From Nissolia schottii (Eukaryota > Streptophyta > Magnoliopsida > Fabales > Fabaceae), in assembly GCA_003254905.1 (NCBI GenBank), contig QANU01033273.1, forward strand, positions 1 to 64,000: a stretch of 64,000 bases of DNA, written 5' to 3'. The position numbers and the translations under genes were made by a program. A model generated the notes under the pieces. That model was not told the DNA's origin. It searched no databases and worked only from the letters and a program-made list of their open reading frames with translations. Shown here piece by piece: positions 57,580 through 64,000 of this stretch (within the stretch, counting starts at the first letter, position 1; the number at the start of each line of letters is the position of its first letter).

Positions 57580-58802
57580 TTCAAAAATGCTATTGTTTGG
57601 AGTGTTCGGATTGTTTGTTGGAGTAGTTGGGATAAACAAATGGAATAAATCAATGGTGGTCATTTTTTTCCTGGTTCCACAATAGACAAATGGTAGATAG
57701 CATATACCACTCTTTTAAAATAAAAGAAAAACAAGTTAGAATAGAAGAGATAAATACGAGAGAGTGGAGTGCGGCGAGGACTTAAATGCATTGAGCAAAT
57801 TTAGGTGTATCATGCACCTACTTAAAAAGTAGGCCCGCATCTTAGTTTACAAGGATCTCAATGTTTTCGGGGTAAAGATTCAAATTTCTTCTGTGTATGG
57901 AGCATTTCTATTTCTTCATCTACAATTTCTTCTTTGTGGAGAAGTAGTATTTTCTCCTTTTTGTTTCTGGGTTGTTCTCCCCCACCCCCCTAGATTTTGT
58001 TGTTGTCCTTTGAATCATTTACCGTAACTAGTTAAATCAATAATTAACTCATTACTAATCCTCACACACGACCTGTACGAATTAGATTCTTAATTATTTT
58101 CCTTTAATTGACTTTTTTTTTTTTTCCTTTGGATCTCTTCTTTGATTTTGAATGAATTCACTTTGTGGGCTAAGGATCCCATTTTAAGGCACCCTTAGTA
58201 GATTTGGGTGTTAATTACGAATGTGCCATCACACCTACTTAAGTGTCAAAAATGAAATATTTCACACATCCCTGTATATTTCCCTATTTGCAAAGAAGGT
58301 GCCTAACAAATAAAGGGGCCTTCACAGTAACATCTTCACCTTCACTAGTGAGAGGAAGCTGATCAATTCCCAACAACGGCACGAAATCGAAGTACGAAAA
58401 AACAAAATCATGCATGTTAATTAATTTAATTTTATAACAGAATCATCACGAGGGATGTTTGACCCTACTGCAAGGAGAGGGGTGGGGGCTGTTTATTACA
58501 TTCAGTTATGTTAGTGTGATGTGTTTCTCTAATCGCCCGGCCCCTGGGCCTTGTATCTGTGGAATTATCAGCTTTTGAATTTGGATGGCCATGGCCATTG
58601 CCAATTTCCTTTGTAAGAACCACAAGAACCCCGATGATTACAGGGCATGGCATTACTCATCAGGGGTTGGTCAAAATTTCTAGAGACTTTTCTTCTTCAA
58701 CGTTTTTTACCTGCATAGAATGCACCTCTAGGTTGATAGGAAAAGTGGTTGTAGATCACAGTCACAAGTGGATATACGTACCAAGAACCTAATGGTCAAG
58801 AG
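56278..58802. other. intergenic, no gene supported
   Basis: Open frames at 57160-57414 and 58465-58792 lack recognisable domains. (TG)n followed by (TA)n lies at about 57538-57578. Confidence 0.4.
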
Positions 58803-58819
58803 ATTAACTTCTTGTCAGC

Positions 58820-60535
58820 ATGGCGAAATTCGGCGGGCTTGGTGAGTAATATAACACTTGATCTTTACTTGATTAACTTTCATATTGTTAACTTGCTCAT
58901 TATGATCGAGTTAAGGTTTTGTTTTCATTTTAGAGAGTTCTTTAATTTTGTTAAACGGACTCCATGGTGCATAATTCATGATTTCATGTTTCCTATATAT
59001 ATGCTTCCCGAAAGAGAGAAAGAGAAAATCTTCCTTATTATTATATGCTCTCCTTTTTTCACAGCACCCTAGGACTTAGGAAACCCAGTTCCAGTCTGGA
59101 ATAAAGGTTAAACTCTGTGTTCGTATTCCTAGAACGTTCAAACGGATCTCTGTTGAGATTTGTTAGTTTTAGCTATTTGTTTTTCTAAGCTTTAAACGCT
59201 ATTGTGTAATTTGCAGTGAGCCTTTTTTGTGGCAAAAATGATAAGCTCTCATTTGTTACGCTTAGGTTTTACCATCTTGTAGTGGCACTGCTGCAAAGTA
59301 AGCGTGAAAAGTTTCCCTGCATGATAAAAGAAACCATGTATCCTCAGTATCTGCCTATCAGCTCATGGAATATAGCTAATTATACAATTGTTTGAAAGGG
59401 GAATTCCCAAAAGTTAAACTTTGAATTTTGTTGTTATCTCAGTTGTTGTTTAACTTTGGATAAAATCTAATTTCAGGTAGTAGCAATGATTCATGGGAAG
59501 ATTGAGATAGATCACACCGATGATTATATACCAAGTAGGTTTATTTACAACCATGGTAACTTGTTATATGCTATTTAGTACTTTATGTGTAGAAGTTCTA
59601 GAATTTCACACCTAATCTTTTGTTGTCTATGATTTATTTTATGTATATATGTTTTAAGATTCATTTGCAGAAACTGATTCAAAATAAGACACTGATAGTG
59701 AAATTTGATGATTGTTTTTATTTTCATAGGTATTAGAATCAGAGGTATCCCGCTGCATGCAGTGGAAAAGATCGAGAAGGATCTCCCCAAAGAGATGGAT
59801 GACCCCCCCCCCCAAAAAAAAAACCAAATAGCAAGGTCTCTATATGAAATACATGTTCATTTTGGGTGTTTGCTTCTTGAAGAAGCATATTGCTCTGCCT
59901 CTATGTGCTAGAGTTATATTTGGAAATAATCTTCATACTATGTTTTCAACTTGCAAGTAATTATCCATTGAGACATCTTCAGTTGGCTTTAATTAAAGGA
60001 ACTATGTGGCCATGACGCTTTTCATGTTGAGTTGGGTTGAGTGAATAAGGAGCTACAAATGCATAATATTGGTTTAATCAACGCTTCATTACTTATTCTG
60101 TCTGATGGACCTTAAAGGTGTAAACCTCGACATTATTAGGTGAGGAATATAATTTGGTAAAAAAATAGTTGGAGTTACAGTGATGAACTTAATTGACTGT
60201 CCATACTTTATTCTAATATTGTGATACAAAAGGGAAACAGTTCTAGAGTTTTTTAGAATATCATGAATACATTCTAGAATCAGTTAGTCCTCTAATTGAT
60301 GAGCAACATTAGGAGTAGTTTTTGGTATCTGATTGAGGTTGAGAGTCTTGCAAAATAGGCTTGGACTAGTTGTATTACATTTAGTGTTTTGGCTTTATAT
60401 ACATTAGTGCTTAGTGCTGTGAATATGGTTGTTTGAATTATACTAGTCATTCCAGAGACAAGAATGTGGAGCTCCAATGGAACTGGTACTGCGACCTTAT
60501 CGACTCCCCCGACTCCATTGTGAACATGAAGGCGT
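58820..60535 (+). pseudogene. candidate multi-exon gene or relic, unrecognised
   Basis: Several short stretches have good splice sites and matching phases. One ends ..AWRNSAGL at a GTGAGT donor (58841). The next starts after CCCTAG with DLGNPVPVWNK (59071-59104). The next starts after GGTAG with VAMIHGKIEIDHTDDYIP (about 59483-59534), and the next after TTTCATAG with IRIRGIPLHAVEKIEKDLPKEMDD (59731-59802). A further island at 60457-60532 reads RDKNVELQWNWYCDLIDS and beyond. The chain has no certain start codon in that frame, and a C/A homopolymer run breaks exon 4. I recognise no family. It may be a decayed gene or coincidence. Confidence 0.35.
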
Positions 60536-60629
60536 CATGCAGCTGGTCTATTACAATGTATCTTGACATATTGACCTTGCAAGAGGCAAAATTTTGCAAT
60601 TCACTACCATCTCATTTATGTAAAACTAA

Positions 60630-61446
60630 TTTTTTTGAATTACTTGGGTGAATTTTAATGTTAAATGTGAAGTTGATGGTATTTATTTGAATTTTATGCC
60701 CTTTTTCATATTTCTTTTTACAAATAAGAGTAACATTCCTCGACAATAATAATTGCAGCAAAAAAATTTTTTTTGATAAATAAGTATCTTTGAAAAAATA
60801 TTCGTGAAGTTTTACCGACAATAGTAAACTACTAAAATTGTTGGAAATAATGGTTACTAAATACCTTGGATTTTTTGTGGCAATTAAATGGGTTATTTAT
60901 TGACACTTTGATGAATAGATGGATGGTAAAACCTTTTAGCGAAAACACTAGGCAGGGCAAAAGACTAATTATTGCCACTAAAGACATTCTATTGCTAATA
61001 CAGGTTTTGTTTGAAGTAGTGACTTGTTAAGAAATCAATAAAAGGCAAATATGTATAAGAAAAATAAAGATGTGGAATGTTTAATGCATTTAAAGTATTG
61101 AAAACATCAAAATATTTTATTTTAAATTTCTTAACAAGTATCTTTAGTGCACTTATTAGCTTAACCTAATAATAAAATAAATACATAATTTTTCTTGGAT
61201 GAATATCTGGAAACTAAGAAATAATGATTGAAAAGAAAAATAAAATTTCACCAAACCCTATGTCGTATACCTAGTTGACTTCACCCATCAAAAGATTGGG
61301 CATCATCATCAACTAATCACTAATGATGATTTCGTAAAACTCTCAATTTTATTTACAACATAATAGTTGAAAGTCACTAAATAAATAATGCTTGTTTCGT
61401 TTATGGCTTTGGTGTTATTTCTCTATGCTCCTTCATTAATTTAATC

Positions 61447-61505
<59 letters not shown>

Positions 61506-62400
61506 ATTTTCATTGGAGCCACCTAAAGGAACAAAAAGGCTCAATTAACAAAATGAACTTATCCCAACATGCTGGCTAAATGCAATTTGATCGAAAAAGC
61601 AACATGAATAATGTTTTTGTTAATCAAATGCTCCTTCATGAAAAAAGTGCGTTGTTGCCTTTTACTGAAAATCCTTTACATAGTCCATCATAAATATGAA
61701 TAAATAAGGACGATTGTGTTAGATACTCAACAACCAATGTAAAACATAATGGAATCTTTATATTATGGATCAGAGATCATGTAGTGTCATTGCTAGATTG
61801 TTGCCCAAAATCAATGTGGCCCGAGTACAATGTCAAATGACCAAAAATTGTTGCATTAATGCATGGGGTATTGAAAAATAATCAAGCATTCCAACATTTT
61901 TGTGAATGTGTGTGAGTAAATGAGTTAGCTCACACGAGTATGATACACTTGGGATGTAGGTACACTTGCAAGTAAATCAAAGGAAATAGTTGACATTAAA
62001 GTTGTCAAACTCGAGAGTTTAAGTAAACTCGTGAAGTCTTAGCAAATTCGGATCGTAAACCCGTATGAGTTTACATACGTAAAAAAATATGTTATAAGCA
62101 ATATAATTAGGAACTAAACTTGATTAAATATTGTGTTTATGATTGAAATTGAATAATGTTAAATTTAAATTAAATTAATGAAAGAAATATCATAAAATAT
62201 ACCTTAATGCATGGCACTTAGTGGTTATGTCATACTTTATTCAGTATATGTATTATTTTATAGTTCAATAAAACATAGCTCATTTATGATAAATATATGA
62301 AATTAACAAAATAAACTCAATATACACTATCTAATATAAGCAAAGTTAGGTAAGTATCTAACAAAGTTACAAAATTTGTGCATTTTGAGGTAAACTCGTA
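60630..62400. other. AT-rich intergenic
   Basis: No gene seen. A long (CT)n tract followed by (TA)n lies at about 61447-61505. Confidence 0.5.
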
Positions 62401-62414
62401 AACTTGTGTAACGA

Positions 62415-62458
62415 GTCCCACATCGGGTGAGTTTCCTTGAAAGAGGGGCCTTATAAGG
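62415..62458 (+). promoter_or_regulatory. USE + TATA module 1
   Basis: GTCCCACATCG at 62415-62425 is a perfect match to the plant U-snRNA upstream sequence element RTCCCACATCG. It is followed after exactly 25 bases by TTATAAGG (62451-62458). Confidence 0.65.
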
Positions 62459-62567
62459 CCTTGGGTTCCCCAACTCCAATAGCTAGCTTTTGGGGTGTGG
62501 TTCTCCCAAGGACTTATGCCCGTTTCAATACCCCAAAAGCTAGCTATTAAGGAGGGAGAGCCCAAGG

Positions 62568-62611
62568 CCTTATAAGGCCCCTCTTTCAAGGAAACCCACC
62601 CGATGTGGGAC
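62568..62611 (-). promoter_or_regulatory. USE + TATA module 2 (inverted)
   Basis: On the minus strand GTCCCACATCG (62611-62601), 25 bases, then TTATAAGG (62575-62568). It faces module 1. Confidence 0.65.
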
Positions 62612-62840
62612 TCGTTACAATACACCCCCCTTCGAGAGCCGACGTCCCGGCAGCTCTACTCTACGGTACTTCACTCGGCGTTTCACTCAGCCTCTTGCTG
62701 GCCAGCCCCTCCGGTCAGAACCCTCCGTAGGTAGCCCTCTCCGTTTGGCCGGCTCTCAATGAGAGCACCATTGAAACGAGCATAAGTCCTTGGGAGAACC
62801 ACACCCCAAAAGCTAGCTATTGGAGTTGGGGAACCCAAGA

Positions 62841-62884
62841 CCTTATAAGGCCCCTCTTTCAAGGAAACCCACCCGATGTGAGAC
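62841..62884 (-). promoter_or_regulatory. USE + TATA module 3 (one base changed)
   Basis: On the minus strand GTCTCACATCG (62884-62874, one mismatch to the consensus), 25 bases, then TTATAAGG (62848-62841). Confidence 0.55.
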
Positions 62885-62897
62885 TCGTTACAACTTG

Positions 62898-63375
62898 TAG
62901 GTAGATTTTAACTCGTAAACTCGCTAGTAGAATCGAGAGTTTACTTAAACTCGTACGAGTTGACCAAAAACTCGTTTTGTGTAGTAAAATCATAAACTCA
63001 TAAGAGTTTATGAGTTAACTCGAGAGCACCTTATGGCATATAAGAGTGAGAAAACGTATTCTCAAATCAATTTATTTTTTTATATATAAGAAAATCATAT
63101 AGAAAATTTTGCACGAATTACAAAATGATTTCTAGAGATTGTCTGGCTACTCGACACACGGTCTTGGTTATAGATGTAAGGGTTATGAAAATAGTGAAGA
63201 GAAATGGTCAAGAGAAGATTCTTAAGATCAAGTGGTGGCAGTTGAAGGATGAGAGGCAAAAGAACTTTCTAAGAAGAACTTTAGAAGAAGTAAGTAGGGG
63301 GCACAAGTAAGTGCTAACGTGATGTGGGACGAGATGGCTAGAGGGTAGCAAAATAGACACTTGGGGAGTCAAGAG
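62898..63375. other. intergenic with CTCGTAAACTCG words
   Basis: The sequence on both sides of the 486-bp element (61990-62405 and 62898-63030) is rich in ACTCGTAAACTCG / CGAGAGTTTACTTAAACTCG words, i.e. the element landed inside an older repeat. No gene. Confidence 0.4.
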
Positions 63376-63810
63376 TGTAACATCCCGTTTTTTCCTTAGT
63401 GAAAATCTCACCGGATAAATGCATATAAATACTCTCTGAGGGCTAAACATTTAGAAACATGAATTCTTAAGATAAAAACACCTGTAGAAATAATTCTGCT
63501 CAATTTCATAAAATTCTGCAGATACAAGATTAAATCCTTTTTGTCACCAGAATGCAATAGTGTATTACTGTTACGGAAAAAGGTTCACAAATACCTTAGA
63601 TTTACTCAAATTCCTCATGGGAAAAATTAGTAAATCACAAGGATATAATCGAAATATTTTTAAGAAACCCGTAATTAGTTCTAATTGCTTCCTTGATAAA
63701 CGACCTAGGTTAGCCCTCTTTACTACGTTTTTTTTGGGGTTAATTTAGTTTTATAAATTATTATTTGATCGTGCACTAAAATTAACGACGTTTTAGTGTG
63801 TGTCAGTGTA
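63376..63810 (+). mobile_element. gypsy-type LTR-like sequence
   Basis: TGTAACATCCCGTTTTTTCC at 63376 is a typical plant gypsy LTR start. The segment 63677-63808 is the third copy of the dispersed repeat at 14073 and 39941. A similar start-like phrase, TATAACATCCCGATTTCTCC, occurs at about 63882. The 3' boundary is not defined. Confidence 0.45.
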
Positions 63811-64000
63811 CCTTGAAGATATGTACATAGTTATATAATAGGGAATCCCCTTCTCTTGACACGTCAATGAACATGCCCCTTATAACATCCCGATTTCTCC
63901 CCTTACAAAGATTTCGCATAATAAATAGATATATAAGTGGTATAATGGGATTAGGGTTGCCAATCCTAATTTTATTCCCTAAAAACACCAAATAAGGCAA
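63811..64000. other. window end, probable retroelement sequence
   Basis: Contains the second TAACATCCCG phrase; continues beyond the window. Confidence 0.35.

Larger units (their letters stand above)
62407..62892. mobile_element. TG...CA element with snRNA-type promoter modules (TRIM/solo-LTR-like)
   Basis: Begins TGTAACGAG and ends CTCGTTACA, flanked by the 5-bp duplication ACTTG (62402-62406 and 62893-62897). 486 bp, no coding frame of note. The first 210 bases form a large palindrome (62409-62617), and its right half recurs at 62781-62891. TG...CA ends with a 5-bp duplication fit an LTR-class element, while the inverted ends would also suit a foldback element. It carries three USE+TATA modules, listed separately. 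Confidence 0.65.

Noticed and set aside
62317..62625. 102-codon minus frame in the USE/TATA element
   Set aside because: It is the translation of one arm of a large palindrome; its length is explained by the repeat structure.
1..64000. CRISPR array or bacterial operon
   Set aside because: The window is plant nuclear DNA; repeats are transposon-derived and there is no regular spacer pattern.

Overview
This is plant nuclear DNA, AT-rich and mostly repetitive. It most likely comes from a legume and plausibly from soybean (Glycine). That inference rests on the repeat types: long solo LTRs whose U3 carries reiterated short palindromes, CACTACAAGAAAA-type CACTA ends, and a tRNA-derived SINE family. 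There is no bacterial-style gene organisation. The sequence has one large gap (40768-40933) and single Ns at 3596, 7551, 9256, 49403 and 56244.

Genes I can support number seven. Four are small single-exon genes of the plant DUF3339 family (68-69 aa, very hydrophobic) at 9876-10085 (+), 16470-16676 (-), 21721-21930 (+) and 28265-28474 (+). They form a dispersed cluster separated by about 5-7 kb of transposon debris. A 125-aa basic N-terminus protein of unknown function lies at 34261-34638 (-). A 76-aa membrane-anchored small protein has two exons separated by a 4.75-kb, transposon-filled intron (44952-49936, +). A three-exon SBP-box (SPL) transcription factor of 345 aa lies at 54351-55849 (-), with a miR156-type target site in its last exon. 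A seventh-plus candidate, a set of phase-compatible short exons at 58.8-60.6 kb (+), is weak and may be a gene relic.

Layout: 0-8.2 kb is nested retrotransposon and DNA-transposon debris (duplicated Ty3/gypsy gag separated by an LTR, a second LTR, a CACTA end, a hAT end). 8.2-30 kb holds the DUF3339 cluster, with a solo LTR (10666-11973), several foldback MITEs, two SINEs, a complete 798-bp hAT-like element carrying a piece of a two-component receiver domain (23777-24574), and a decayed Ty1/copia pol with its 3' LTR (25560-27811). 30-44 kb has a CACTA end, a third SINE, the 125-aa gene between two related repeats, a 3-copy tandem repeat (39354-39847), a second solo LTR (40433-41964) and foldback MITEs. 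44-56 kb holds the small membrane-protein gene and the SPL gene. 56-64 kb is mostly intergenic, with a 486-bp TG...CA element (62407-62892) carrying three snRNA-type USE+TATA promoter modules.

The most interesting points are: (i) reiterated palindromes just upstream of the TATA box in otherwise different LTRs, different in sequence but alike in arrangement; (ii) USE/TATA modules with U6-like spacing inside a mobile element; (iii) a receiver-domain fragment inside a hAT element with a perfect 8-bp target duplication; (iv) the DUF3339 gene cluster. Nothing here obviously forms a coordinated multi-gene system.
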